This document shows positions 26,178 to 36,654 of a DNA stretch of 64,000 nt, in pieces. Source of the DNA: Bradyrhizobiaceae bacterium (lineage in GTDB: Bacteria; Pseudomonadota; Alphaproteobacteria; Rhizobiales; Xanthobacteraceae); assembly GCA_020853885.1 (NCBI GenBank), contig JADYXZ010000010.1, positions 1 through 64,000 of the forward strand. Direction: 5' to 3'. The number at the start of each line of letters is the position of its first letter. Within the stretch, counting starts at the first letter, position 1. Position numbers and translations under genes: made by a program. The notes under the pieces were generated by a model that ran no database searches, was not told the DNA's origin, and was given only the letters and a program-made list of their open reading frames with translations.

Positions 26178-26273
26178 GCTCGTCCCCGCGAAAGCGGGGA
26201 CCCAGGAGTCGAAAAATCTAAGCTATGCGATTGATTGCTCCTGGATTCCCGCTTTCGCGGGAATGAGCGGGGA
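26178..26273. repeat. Dispersed palindromic element (CCCCGCGAAAGCGGGG family)
   Basis: TCCCCGCGAAAGCGGGGA, then CCAGGAG ... CTCCTGG, then ATTCCCGCTTTCGCGGGAAT. Two hairpins are joined by a pairing stem. A second copy with the same order lies at 50635-50717. Confidence 0.8.
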
Positions 26274-26286
26274 TACGCGAGCGTAC

Positions 26287-28500
26287 TTAAGCCGCCTTCT
26301 TCCCGGCGGGCGGGGCGAAGCGCGTGTAGAAGGTCTCGCCCTTCTTCGCCATCTCGACCAGGAGCGCCGCCGGCTTGAAGCGGTCGCCGTGGCGGCCCTT
26401 GAGCCGCTCGCACAGCGCGACGAACGCCTGCACGCCCATGCCGTCGATGTAGGAGAGCGTGCCGCCGGTGAACGGCGCATAGCCGAAGCCGAGGATCGAG
26501 CCGACATCGGCGTCGCGCACGTCGGTGATGACGCCCTCCTCCACGCAGCGCGCGGTCTCCAGCGCCTGGATGACAAGGAAGCGCTGCTTCAGTTCCTCGA
26601 CGTCGAAGGTCTCGGCGGGGCGCGCCTCGCCGACGATCTCGGATATGCCGCGCCACAGGCGCTTCGGCGCATTCTCCGGGTAGTCGTAGAAGCCCTTGCC
26701 GTTCTTGCGGCCGAAGCGGCCGCGCTTGACCACCATCTCCTCGAGCAGCGCCTCCTGCCGCGGGTCGACCGCCTCGGCGCCGAGATCGGCCTTGGTCGCC
26801 TGCACGATCTTCCAGGCGAGGTCGACGGCGACCTCGTCGTTCAGCGAGAGCGGGCCAACGGGCATGCCGGCCATGCGGCCGACGTTCTCCACCATCGCCG
26901 CGGGCACGCCTTCGGTCAGCATCAGGTGGCCTTCGCGGATATAGGTGCCGACAACGCGCGAGGTGTAGAAGCCGCGGCTGTCGTTGACGAGGATCGGCGT
27001 CTTGCGGATCGCGCGCACGTAGTCGAGCGCCATCGCGATCGCCTCGTCGCCGGTCTGCTTGCCCTTGATCACCTCGACCAGCATCATCTTGTCGACGGGC
27101 GAGAAGAAGTGGATGCCGACGAAGCGGTCCGGCCGCTTGGAGATTTCCGCGAGCGACGTGATCGGCAGCGTCGAGGTATTGGAGCCGAACACGACGTTCC
27201 CGCCGAGCACGGCTTCGGCCTTGGCGATCACCTCGGCCTTGACCTTGCGGTCCTCGAACACGGCCTCGACCACGAGATCGGCGCCGGCGATGTCGTTGTA
27301 GTCCGCGGTCGCCTTGATGCGGGAGAGCAACTGGTCCTTTGCTTCCGGCCTGGCGCGGCCTTTCTTGATCTGGCTGGAGATCAGCTTGTCGGAAAGCTGC
27401 TTCCCCTTGTCTGCCGATTCCTGATCCTTGTCGACGAGCACGACCTCGATGCCGGCGCTCGCGGTCACGTAGGCGATGCCCGCGCCCATGAAGCCGGCGC
27501 CGAGCACGGCCACTTTCTTGATCTTGCCCGGCGGGACGTTCGCCGGGCGGCGGGCGCCCTTGTTCAGCTCCTGCATGGAGACGAACAGCGAGCGGATCAT
27601 CGCCGCCGCTTCCTTGGTGCGCAGGACGTTGGCGAAATAGCGCGACTCGATGCGCAACCCCGCGTCGATCGGCACCAGCAACCCCTCATAGACGCTCTTC
27701 AGGATCGCACGCGCGCCGGGATAGTTGTCATAGGTCTCGCGGCGGTAGAGGGCATTGGCCGGCGGCCACACCATCATGCCGGCCTTGGAATAGACCGGGC
27801 CGCCGGGCAGCTTGAAGCCGTCCTGATCCCAGGGCTGCACGGCCTTGCCGCCGTTCTTGATCCACGCTTTCGCGGTCTCGATCAGCTTGTCGGCGGGCAC
27901 GACCTCGTCGACGAGCTTCAACTGCTTGGCCTTGTCGAGGCGGACCTGCTCGCCGCGCAGCATGAGCTGCAAGGCGTCTGCGGCCGGCACCATGCGCGGC
28001 AGGCGCTGGGTGCCGCCGGCGCCGGGGAACAGGCCGACCTTCACCTCGGGCAGGCCGAGGCGGGTCTTCTCGTTCTCCGAAGCGACCCGGTGATGGCAGG
28101 CGAGCGCGAGCTCGAAGGCGCCGCCGACCGCGGTGCCGTTGATCGCCGCGACCCACGGCTTCTTGCCGGTCTCAAGCCGGCGGTAGATCAGCGACATCTG
28201 CCGCGACTGGTCGAAGAACGCCTGCATCGCGGCCTTCTTGTCCTTCGCCTTGTCGATGTCCGGGATGACCTTGGCGAGCCCTTCCAGCATCGTGAGGTCG
28301 GCGCCGCCGGAGAAGGTGTCCTTGCCGGAGGTGACGACCGCGCCCTTGATCGCCGCGTCGCCGATCACCTTGTCGACGATGGCGGACAGCTCTTGCATCA
28401 CCTCGACGGTGAAGACGTTCATCGAGCGGCCGGGCATGTCCCAGGTGACGAGCGCGATGCCGTCGGCGTCGACGTCGAATTTGAAGTTCTTGTAGCTCAT
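26287..28500 (-). CDS. fadB: FadB/FadJ-like bifunctional enoyl-CoA hydratase / 3-hydroxyacyl-CoA dehydrogenase
   Basis: 737 aa, multifunctional alpha subunit of beta-oxidation. The crotonase domain fills ~1-300 (oxyanion [40 protein letters not shown]). The NAD-binding hydroxyacyl-CoA dehydrogenase begins near 330 with [20 protein letters not shown], and the signature [18 protein letters not shown] follows. C-terminal HCDH domains end the protein. The start at 28500 has GGGAG 9 bp upstream. Order fadB-thiolase-acyl-CoA dehydrogenase on one strand, with a MerR regulator upstream, indicates a fatty or branched acyl-CoA degradation unit. Two palindromic repeats separate it from the thiolase gene. 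Confidence 0.95.
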   Translation of the reverse strand: MSYKNFKFDVDADGIALVTWDMPGRSMNVFTVEVMQELSAIVDKVIGDAAIKGAVVTSGKDTFSGGADLTMLEGLAKVIPDIDKAKDKKAAMQAFFDQSRQMSLIYRRLETGKKPWVAAINGTAVGGAFELALACHHRVASENEKTRLGLPEVKVGLFPGAGGTQRLPRMVPAADALQLMLRGEQVRLDKAKQLKLVDEVVPADKLIETAKAWIKNGGKAVQPWDQDGFKLPGGPVYSKAGMMVWPPANALYRRETYDNYPGARAILKSVYEGLLVPIDAGLRIESRYFANVLRTKEAAAMIRSLFVSMQELNKGARRPANVPPGKIKKVAVLGAGFMGAGIAYVTASAGIEVVLVDKDQESADKGKQLSDKLISSQIKKGRARPEAKDQLLSRIKATADYNDIAGADLVVEAVFEDRKVKAEVIAKAEAVLGGNVVFGSNTSTLPITSLAEISKRPDRFVGIHFFSPVDKMMLVEVIKGKQTGDEAIAMALDYVRAIRKTPILVNDSRGFYTSRVVGTYIREGHLMLTEGVPAAMVENVGRMAGMPVGPLSLNDEVAVDLAWKIVQATKADLGAEAVDPRQEALLEEMVVKRGRFGRKNGKGFYDYPENAPKRLWRGISEIVGEARPAETFDVEELKQRFLVIQALETARCVEEGVITDVRDADVGSILGFGYAPFTGGTLSYIDGMGVQAFVALCERLKGRHGDRFKPAALLVEMAKKGETFYTRFAPPAGKKAA

Positions 28501-28517
28501 TGGCACTTCTCCCACTG

Positions 28518-28625
28518 CGTCATCCTGAGGTGGCGGCCAAAGGCCGCCCTCGAAGGATGACGCGGTTCAATTCCCGCCGTCATCCTTCGAGGCTCGCGGC
28601 TTCGCCGCTCGCACCTCAGGATGAC
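28518..28625. repeat. Two inverted copies of the GTCATCCT palindrome
   Basis: Copies at 28518-28562 and 28578-28625, both bounded by CGTCATCCT / AGGATGACG and differing in their loops. They sit head-on in the gap between the thiolase and FadB-like genes. In an mRNA they could modulate expression of the two genes. Confidence 0.8.
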
Positions 28626-28639
28626 GGCCCGTTTCATTC

Positions 28640-29848
<1,209 letters not shown>

Positions 29849-29936
29849 GGTTTCGATCCTTCCTGAAAACCGTTTCGTCCCAGCCGGCCCGCCCTGCTTA
29901 TGTAATTGCGCCGGGCGATCCGGCCAGATGTTGCGC

Positions 29937-31730
29937 TCAGAATGCCTCGGCGGGAAGCGCCATCACGGCGTCGGCGCCGGACTGGATGCGGGCGAGGTGC
30001 GCGGCCGTCTCCGGCAGCATCCGCTCCATGTAGAAGCGGCCCGTCGTCAGCTTCGCGTCCATTTCGGCGGCGGCACCGTTGCCTTTGCTCTTCTTCTCCA
30101 GCGCGACTTTGGCGATCTGCGCCCACATGTAGCCGAGCTGCACCAGTCCGAAGAGGTGCATGTAATCGTAGGAGCCGGCGCCGGCGTTGTCGGGCTTCTG
30201 CATGGCGTTCTGCATGAACCACATGGTGGCCTTCTGCAGGTCGCCGAGTGCCGCTTCCAGCGGCTTCACGTAAGGCTGCATCGCCTCGTCGCCGGCGTGC
30301 GCCTTGATGAAGGCGGAGAGTTCGGCGAAATACGCCATCGCCGCGCGGCCGCCGTCCTTCGGCAGCTTGCGGCCGACGAGATCGAGCGCCTGGATGCCGT
30401 TGGCGCCTTCGTAGATCATGGCGATGCGCGCATCGCGCACGAACTGCTCCATGCCGTGCTCGGCGATGTAGCCGTGGCCGCCGAACACCTGCTGCGCGAG
30501 CACGGCGTTCTGGAAGCCCATGTCGGTGAGAAAGCCCTTCAGGACCGGCGTCATCAGGCCCATGTAGTCGTCGGCGGCCTGGCGCGTCTTCTCGTCCTCG
30601 CCCTGCATCACGAGATCGCCCTGCAGCGCGGTCCAGATCACGAAGGCGCGGGCGGCCTCGTTGAAGGCGCGCATGGTCATCAGCACGCGGCGGATGTCCG
30701 GGTGCACGATGATGGGATCGGCGGGCTTGTCGGGATTCTTCGGTCCCGTCAGCGAGCGGCCCTGCAGGCGCTCCTTCGCGTAGGCGACGGCGTTCTGGTA
30801 GGCGACCTCCGACATCGACAAGCCCTGCACGCCGACGCCGAGGCGCGCCTCGTTCATCATCGTGAACATGGCGTTCAGGCCGCGGTTCTCGGCGCCGATC
30901 AGCCAGCCGGTGGCGTTGTCGTAGTTCATGACGCAGGTCGAGTTGCCGTGGATGCCCATCTTCTCCTCGATGGAGCCGCACGACACGCCGTTCCTGGCCC
31001 CGAGCGAGCCGTCCTTGTTGACGAGGAACTTCGGCACGATGAACAGCGAGATGCCCTTGGTGCCGGCGGGCGCGCCTTCGATGCGCGCGAGCACGAGATG
31101 AATGATGTTGGACGCGAGGTCGTGCTCGCCGCCGGAGATGAATATCTTGGTGCCGGTGATCTTGTAGCTGCCGTCGGGCTGCGGCACGGCTTTGGTGCGC
31201 AGCATGCCGAGGTCGGTGCCGCAATGCGGCTCGGTGAGATTCATCGTGGCCGCCCATTCGCCGTTGGCGATGCGCGGCAGATACGTCTTCTTCTGCTCGT
31301 CGTTGCCGTGCAGGCGGATGGCGAGAAAGGCGCCCTGCGTGAGGCCCGGGTACATGGCGAAGGCCATGTTGGCCGATGTCATGAACTCGGTCATGATGAT
31401 CGCGATCGTGTGCGGCAGGCCCTGGCCGCCGAACTCGGGCTCCATCGCGAGACCAATCCAGCCGCCCTCCGTCAGCGCGCGATAGGCTTCCTTGAAGCCC
31501 TTCGGCGTCGTCACGCTGCCGTCGGAATGGCGCTCGCAGCCTTCAAGGTCGCCGACGCGGTTGAGCGGCTGCAATACCTCTTCGACGAACTTGCCGCCTT
31601 CGGAGAGGACGGCCGCCACCGTGTCCGGCGTCGCCTCGGCGAAGCTCGGCACGTTGCCGTAGCGCTCGATGTGAAACACATCGTTGAGAAGAAAGAGGGC
31701 GTTCTCGACGGGCGCTTTGTAGGTCGGCAT
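29937..31730 (-). CDS. Acyl-CoA dehydrogenase with C-terminal extension
   Basis: 597 aa, FAD-dependent dehydrogenase that introduces the 2,3 double bond into acyl-CoA. Family motifs are MNLTEPHCGTDLGMLRTKA (substrate and flavin binding), YQNAVAYAKERLQGR, and the C-terminal signature QVFGGHGYIAEHGMEQFVRDARIAMIYEGANGIQ, whose glutamate in YEGANGIQ is the likely catalytic base. The extra ~120 C-terminal residues match the long acyl-CoA dehydrogenases (with PF12806-like domain) found in alpha- and gammaproteobacteria. First gene of the unit after the MerR regulator, and it likely starts the pathway. Confidence 0.95.
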   Translation of the reverse strand: MPTYKAPVENALFLLNDVFHIERYGNVPSFAEATPDTVAAVLSEGGKFVEEVLQPLNRVGDLEGCERHSDGSVTTPKGFKEAYRALTEGGWIGLAMEPEFGGQGLPHTIAIIMTEFMTSANMAFAMYPGLTQGAFLAIRLHGNDEQKKTYLPRIANGEWAATMNLTEPHCGTDLGMLRTKAVPQPDGSYKITGTKIFISGGEHDLASNIIHLVLARIEGAPAGTKGISLFIVPKFLVNKDGSLGARNGVSCGSIEEKMGIHGNSTCVMNYDNATGWLIGAENRGLNAMFTMMNEARLGVGVQGLSMSEVAYQNAVAYAKERLQGRSLTGPKNPDKPADPIIVHPDIRRVLMTMRAFNEAARAFVIWTALQGDLVMQGEDEKTRQAADDYMGLMTPVLKGFLTDMGFQNAVLAQQVFGGHGYIAEHGMEQFVRDARIAMIYEGANGIQALDLVGRKLPKDGGRAAMAYFAELSAFIKAHAGDEAMQPYVKPLEAALGDLQKATMWFMQNAMQKPDNAGAGSYDYMHLFGLVQLGYMWAQIAKVALEKKSKGNGAAAEMDAKLTTGRFYMERMLPETAAHLARIQSGADAVMALPAEAF

Positions 31731-31753
31731 GGCTCTCCTCCACTTTATCGTTT

Positions 31754-31802
31754 GAGCATGATCTTTTCCGAAAACCGGTTCCCACTTTTCGGGATCATGC
31801 TC
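31754..31802. repeat. Rhizobiales GAGCATGATC palindrome
   Basis: GAGCATGATC (31754-31763) is matched by GATCATGCTC (31793-31802), with TTTTCCGAAAACCGG inside. I recognise this as a palindrome very common in Bradyrhizobium, Mesorhizobium and relatives. It overlaps the end of the MerR gene and contains its stop codon. Confidence 0.85.
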
Positions 31803-32265
31803 CGGCGCCGCGGGCGGCGAGCATCTCGGCCACCGCGGCGCGCGCTCGTTCCAGTTCGGCGAGCGCGCGATCGATCTCCTGGCGCTGCCGCTGCAGACGG
31901 TCGATCTGCTCGCGAAAACGCTCGTGCGCGACCTTCAGTTGCGTGACCTGGCCGTCGCCCAGGTCATACAGATCCAGCATGTCGCGGATCTCCTCGAGGG
32001 AGAATCCGACGCATTTGCCCATCAGCACGTATTTCAGGCGGGCGCGGTCGCGGCGCGAATAGAGGCGGTCCTGGCCCTCGCGGCGCGGCGCGAGCAGGCC
32101 CTTCTCTTCGTAGAAGCGAAGCGTGCGGGCGGTGACGCCGAACTCGCGGATGAGATCGCGGATCGTGAATTCATCCTGACCGGGCCGCGGCGCCGCGCCG
32201 GCGTCGAAACCGGCGACGAGGTCGGGCACCTCGGATCGTCCGACTTTTTGCGTCGATGTCCGCAT
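31795..32265 (-). CDS. MerR family regulator of acyl-CoA degradation (LiuR-like)
   Basis: 156 aa. The N-terminal ~30 residues are an extension, then a MerR winged helix (FTIRDLIREFGVTARTLRFYEEKGLLAPRR ... RLYSRRDRARLKYVLMGKCVGFSLEEIRDML) and a long dimerisation coiled coil (FREQIDRLQRQRQEIDRALAELERAR). There is no cysteine metal-binding set at the C-terminus, so it is not of the metal-sensing kind. LiuR regulators of leucine or fatty acid breakdown share this shape. It lies directly upstream of acyl-CoA dehydrogenase, thiolase and FadB-like genes on the same strand. A LiuR-like operator lies 71 bp upstream of its start. The stop codon is supplied by an inserted palindrome. Confidence 0.9.
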   Translation of the reverse strand: MRTSTQKVGRSEVPDLVAGFDAGAAPRPGQDEFTIRDLIREFGVTARTLRFYEEKGLLAPRREGQDRLYSRRDRARLKYVLMGKCVGFSLEEIRDMLDLYDLGDGQVTQLKVAHERFREQIDRLQRQRQEIDRALAELERARAAVAEMLAARGAGA

Positions 32266-32335
32266 CGGGCCTCTGATTCGGGATGGGTTGCCGCGCGGGG
32301 CGTTTCGATCCTGACGGCTCTCTTCCTACTCTCAG

Positions 32336-32351
32336 TTTACGTAAACGTCAA
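32336..32351 (-). promoter_or_regulatory. Candidate LiuR-type operator overlapping a -35 box
   Basis: TTTACGTAAACGTCAA: arms TTTACGT and ACGTCAA, one mismatch from perfect symmetry, similar to known LiuR sites. Read on the - strand it begins TTGACG, a good -35 word, 71 bp upstream of the MerR start. Autoregulation of the MerR gene and the beta-oxidation genes behind it is inferred. Confidence 0.6.
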
Positions 32352-32600
32352 CTTCGGCGCCGGCATTACCCTGGCAAGGGCACACCCGGAAATTTTTACG
32401 AAATGACAAGACCTTGGGCGGCGGGCGCGCATTTTGCCGGAAACCGGCAGCAGCCGCGGCCGCAATCCTGAAGCCTTCGTTACGCGCGGCGGCCCGATTA
32501 ACCCGCCATTTACCATACCGATAGGAAAGTCCTCCCGGGGAGCGCGGCACCGTTTCATCCGGACGTCATTCATCGATCCGCATGCCGCGAGCAGAATCGA

Positions 32601-35600
32601 ATGACCGGCAGCGTGCCGTGGAGCGTGAACGCGGTTGATCCGGAAGCCTGGGCCAATGCCCGGGATGCGGCGCGCCGCGAAGGATTGTCGGTCGGCGAAT
32701 GGCTGGAAGCGACCATCCGCGACGCCGCCGGCCAGCAGGAACGCGGTGCGCGGCGCGGGAGCCGCGGTCCGTCTGCCGACGTATTCGAGCGAAGGCTCGA
32801 TGACATCGCCGACCGGCTCGATCTCGCCGCCCGGCGCGCATCGGAGCCCGCATCCGCTCCGCGAGCGGCGCGCAGCGACAGCGCGTTGCACCACTCGATC
32901 GACGGTCTGACCGAGCGGATCGAACGGCTCGCCCGCGAAGTGAGCGCCGGCGATCGCCACGGCCCGTCCGAAATCCGCACCGCCATTCAGCGCCTCGAGG
33001 ACCGCATCGACGACCTCGCGACGCGCGAGCGGCTTGCCAGCGCGAGCGTTCCCGCCGAGCTCGAGCGAAAGTTAGAGACGATCTCGCGCACGATCGAAAG
33101 CATGGGCCGGCGGCTGGAGATCGAGAACAACCGGTACGCCGCCACCGCCGTTCCCGCGTCGGTCGACGAGCTCGATTACGCCGTCGCCGAGATCATGATG
33201 CGGCAATCGGCGCTCGACGGCGTGCCACCGCCGCGCGAATTGCGCCGGCCCCTGCCCGAGCACCGCGGACCGGACCTGAGCGGCCTTGAAAGCCAGCTTC
33301 GCCTGATCACCGAAGAGATGCAGGCGATGCGCCGTGCCAGCACGCAGACGGAATCGATCGACGCGCTGCGCCGGGAATTCCGCCAGCTCGCCGGCAAGCT
33401 CAACGAGCTCGCGCCGCGGCATTCGCTCGCATCGCTGGAAGCCGCGATCGAATCCGTGGCGCAGCGGGTCGACCGCGCTTCGATCGCGCGCTCCGATGAG
33501 ACGCTGTCGGAAGTCGTCGATGCACTGCACGACATCCGCTCGGCGCTCGCCGAAGTGCGTCCGGCGGAAAGCTTCAAGTCGGTGGAGCGCGACCTGCAAG
33601 AACTGTCGAGCAAGCTCGACAATCTGAACATCAAGGGCGTCGACGAACGCACGGTCGCGCGGCTGCAGCAGCAGACCACGGAAATCCGCGACCTGCTTTC
33701 GAGCGCCCTGCCGAGCGACGTGCTGAAGGCGCTGGTCGATCAGATCGAATTGCTCGTCCACAAGTTCGAGGATGGCGGTATCGGGTCGAACAACGCCGTT
33801 ATCGACGTGCTGGAGGGACTGGAGCGCCGGATCGACGCCCTGTCGGAGCGGATCGATGCCGCGAGCCGGGAGGGTCCGTCGCCCGCGGCGATCGATGACA
33901 TCCGTGCGCGGCTGGACGACCTGCAGGAGGCCGTCACCTCCACGGAGCGGCGAAGCGAGCCGAATTTCGAATCCGCCCTGCGAGCAATCGCGGCGAAGAT
34001 CGATGCGACCGATGCGAGACTCGGCAATCTCGGCTCCATCGAGCGCGGGCTGAAGGAGCTTGCCGCGCAACTGCAGGAAGTCCGCGCCAGCACCATCGAA
34101 GCCTTTGCGAAGTCCGCCATTCAGCCGCCGCACGAAGCGGCTGCGCCGGAGCCGGCCAGACCGCACTGGGCGGAGCCGCTTGCCGACAAGCCGGAAATTG
34201 CGGCCGAGCCGCGCATCGTCGCCGTCCGCCCCGAGGCCCGCACGCCGGCCATTCCGTCCCGGTTCGTACCGGCGGTCGAGACGCCGGGCGGCATACCCGC
34301 CGATTTTCCGCTCGAGCCCGGTTCGGGCGTGCCGCGCTTTTCTTCACCAGACGCGACGCCGCGGTCCGCCCGGTCCGAGGCCGCCCCCGGCGAAATCGCT
34401 CCGCCGACCGCAAATGAAGAAGGCATGCGGACGTCGGACTTCATCGCCGCCGCACGGCGCGCGGCCCAGGCAGCGGCGGCCGAACCCGCCGGCTCGCCGG
34501 CCGTGCGGAGCACGGCCGCAACGCCCAAAGGGATCGGCTCCGTCTTCGGCAACAAGCGGCGGTCGCTCCTCATCGCCCTGGCCGCGTTTCTTGTCATCTT
34601 CGTCGCGCTGCGGTTCTTCGACGGACAATCGCTGCTTCCCTTCCGCTCGCCGTCCGCGCCGGCACCGAAGGCGTCGTCCACCCAGACGCCGCCGCCCGTC
34701 AGCCCGGCGCCCGCAGCGCCGCAGCCGCAGCCGGAAGGCCAATCGAACCTGCCCGCGCCGGCAGACGCCCTCGCCGCGCTGCCGCCGGCAGGCGTCATCG
34801 GCAGCGGTCATGACCTGTCATTCCTGAACGAGGGCGCCGATCCGAACACCACCGGCTCGACGGCCACGGCCAAGCCCGCGGGCGCGATCCAGACCGCCGC
34901 GGCTCCGGCGGGGACGGAAGCCGCGCCGGAAGGCGAAGGCGGGCTGCCGGCCGCGCTCGGCACCCCGGCGCTTCGCGCCGCCGCTGTCGCCGGCGACCCG
35001 GTCGCGGCCTACGAGATCGGCGTGCGCTACCTGGAAGGCCGCGGCGTGCGCGCGAGCATCGCCGAGGCAGCGAGCTGGCTCGAACGCGCCGCCGCCAAGG
35101 GATCGATGCCCGCCGCCTACCGGCTCGGCAGCATCCATGAGAAGGGATCGGGTGCCGCGAAAAACTCCGCCGAAGCAATGCGTTACTACACAATCGCGGC
35201 GGAGGGCGGAAACATCAAGGCGATGCACAACCTCGCGGTGATGATCGCCGAGGGGACGGACGGCAAGCCGGACTACCGCGCGGCCTCGCGCTGGTTCCGC
35301 ATGGCCGCCGAGCGCGGCGTCCGCGACAGCCAGTACAATCTCGGGGTGCTCTATGCGCGGGGCCTCGGCGTGGAGCAGAACTTCGCCGAGTCCTACCGGT
35401 GGTTCTCGCTCGCCGCCAATCAGGGCGACAACGACGCCGGCGCCAAGCGCGACGACGTCGCCAAGCGGCTCGACGTGCAGAGCCTCGTCGCGGCCAAGCT
35501 CTCCGTACAGACATGGCAGCCGGCGGCGACCAAAGCCGACGCCAACGAAATCCGGCTCAAGCCGGAATGGGACAAGGCCGAGGCCGCGCCCCGCAAACGA

Positions 35601-35615
35601 ACCGTCAAAAAATAA
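32601..35615 (+). CDS. PodJ-like polar protein with coiled coils, TM helix and Sel1 repeats
   Basis: 1004 aa. The N-terminal segment DPEAWANARDAARREGLSVGEWLEATI is typical of Rhizobiales PodJ-like or localisation-factor proteins. Long coiled-coil stretches (~70-510) follow, then a proline/alanine-rich linker, a single membrane helix near 654-673 (SLLIALAAFLVIFVALRFF), a periplasmic proline-rich part, and about four Sel1-like repeats from ~790 to 945 (e.g. AAYEIGVRYLEGRGVRASIAEA and QYNLGVLYARGLGVEQNFAES). Such proteins organise cell poles and recruit division or envelope factors. The ATG at 32601 follows a 335-bp divergent promoter region shared with the MerR gene. Confidence 0.85.
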   Translation: MTGSVPWSVNAVDPEAWANARDAARREGLSVGEWLEATIRDAAGQQERGARRGSRGPSADVFERRLDDIADRLDLAARRASEPASAPRAARSDSALHHSIDGLTERIERLAREVSAGDRHGPSEIRTAIQRLEDRIDDLATRERLASASVPAELERKLETISRTIESMGRRLEIENNRYAATAVPASVDELDYAVAEIMMRQSALDGVPPPRELRRPLPEHRGPDLSGLESQLRLITEEMQAMRRASTQTESIDALRREFRQLAGKLNELAPRHSLASLEAAIESVAQRVDRASIARSDETLSEVVDALHDIRSALAEVRPAESFKSVERDLQELSSKLDNLNIKGVDERTVARLQQQTTEIRDLLSSALPSDVLKALVDQIELLVHKFEDGGIGSNNAVIDVLEGLERRIDALSERIDAASREGPSPAAIDDIRARLDDLQEAVTSTERRSEPNFESALRAIAAKIDATDARLGNLGSIERGLKELAAQLQEVRASTIEAFAKSAIQPPHEAAAPEPARPHWAEPLADKPEIAAEPRIVAVRPEARTPAIPSRFVPAVETPGGIPADFPLEPGSGVPRFSSPDATPRSARSEAAPGEIAPPTANEEGMRTSDFIAAARRAAQAAAAEPAGSPAVRSTAATPKGIGSVFGNKRRSLLIALAAFLVIFVALRFFDGQSLLPFRSPSAPAPKASSTQTPPPVSPAPAAPQPQPEGQSNLPAPADALAALPPAGVIGSGHDLSFLNEGADPNTTGSTATAKPAGAIQTAAAPAGTEAAPEGEGGLPAALGTPALRAAAVAGDPVAAYEIGVRYLEGRGVRASIAEAASWLERAAAKGSMPAAYRLGSIHEKGSGAAKNSAEAMRYYTIAAEGGNIKAMHNLAVMIAEGTDGKPDYRAASRWFRMAAERGVRDSQYNLGVLYARGLGVEQNFAESYRWFSLAANQGDNDAGAKRDDVAKRLDVQSLVAAKLSVQTWQPAATKADANEIRLKPEWDKAEAAPRKRTVKK

Positions 35616-35727
35616 ACGGTTCTTTCGCTCGTTTGATTGACAATCCGGGGCAGCCGCAGTTCATGCGGACAGCACCGCGACGCGGTGCCCGATCCCCACG
35701 CGGGATCCAAGTCCCGGGTCTTTCATC

Positions 35728-36654
35728 GTGTCGATCTACCTGCCGATCGCCGAGCTGCCGGTCAATCTTCTGCTCATCCTCGGCCTCGGGGTCGCGGTCG
35801 GATTCATCTCGGGCATGTTCGGGGTGGGCGGCGGCTTCCTGATGACGCCGCTCCTGATCCTGGTCGGCATTCCGCCGGCCATCGCCGTCGCCAGCGTTCC
35901 GAGCCACATGGCGGCTTCCTCCATGTCCGGCGCCATGACCTACTGGCGGAAACGGCTGGTCGACCTCGGGCTCGGGCTGGTGCTGCTCTCGGGCGGCCTG
36001 ATCGGCACGGCGACCGGCGTCTGGGTGTTCTCGCTGCTGCGATACGTCGGCCAGCTCGATCTTGTCGTCGGCCTGTCATACGTGATCCTGCTCGGCATCG
36101 TCGGCGGCATCATGCTGATGGAGAGCGTGCGGGCGATCATCCGCGCGCGTAAGGGCGTGCCGCCGATCGTGCGGCGGCCGGGGACGCACGCCTGGTTCCA
36201 CGGGCTGCCGCTGAAGCTGCGCTTCCGGCAATCGCGCATCTACGTGTCGGCGATTCCGGTCACCATCATCGGCTTCGGCATCGGCTTCTTCGGCGCGATC
36301 ATGGGCATCGGCGGCGGCTTCCTGCTGATTCCCGCGCTCATCTATCTCATGCGCGTGCCGACCACGGTGTCGGTCGCGACGTCGCTGTTCCTTACGCTTT
36401 GCACCATGCTGCTGGCCACGGTGCTGCACGCGATGGAGAACCACTCCGTCGACATCGTGCTCGCGCTCGTGCTGATGATCGGCGGCGTGATCGGCGCGCA
36501 GTTCGGGGCGCGTGCCGGCCAGGCGATCCGCGCCGAGCAGTTGCGGCTGCTGCTCGCGATCCTGGTCGTCGGCGTCGCCGTGCGCGTCGCCATCGATCTC
36601 GTGATCACGCCGCAGGAGCTCTTCACCATCGTGCCCGGGGGACGCCTGCAATGA
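35728..36654 (+). CDS. TauE/SafE family sulfite/organosulfonate exporter
   Basis: 308-aa membrane protein with about eight helices and the duplicated TauE glycine motif: GFISGMFGVGGGFLMTPLL near the N-terminus and GFFGAIMGIGGGFLLIPALI in the second half. Family members move sulfite, sulfoacetate or related anions. The start is GTG at 35728. Its stop overlaps the next ATG, and TIGR02186 proteins are regular partners of this subgroup, so the two probably act as one transport unit. The substrate is not established. Confidence 0.9.
   Translation: MSIYLPIAELPVNLLLILGLGVAVGFISGMFGVGGGFLMTPLLILVGIPPAIAVASVPSHMAASSMSGAMTYWRKRLVDLGLGLVLLSGGLIGTATGVWVFSLLRYVGQLDLVVGLSYVILLGIVGGIMLMESVRAIIRARKGVPPIVRRPGTHAWFHGLPLKLRFRQSRIYVSAIPVTIIGFGIGFFGAIMGIGGGFLLIPALIYLMRVPTTVSVATSLFLTLCTMLLATVLHAMENHSVDIVLALVLMIGGVIGAQFGARAGQAIRAEQLRLLLAILVVGVAVRVAIDLVITPQELFTIVPGGRLQ

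Noticed and set aside
26178-26273. Insertion sequence remnant
   Set aside because: No coding capacity and no target duplication; hairpin structure and a second copy at 50635 fit a dispersed palindromic repeat.
25975-28560. 861-codon + strand frame over the FadB-like gene
   Set aside because: It runs through a palindromic repeat and then antisense to a recognised multifunctional enzyme.
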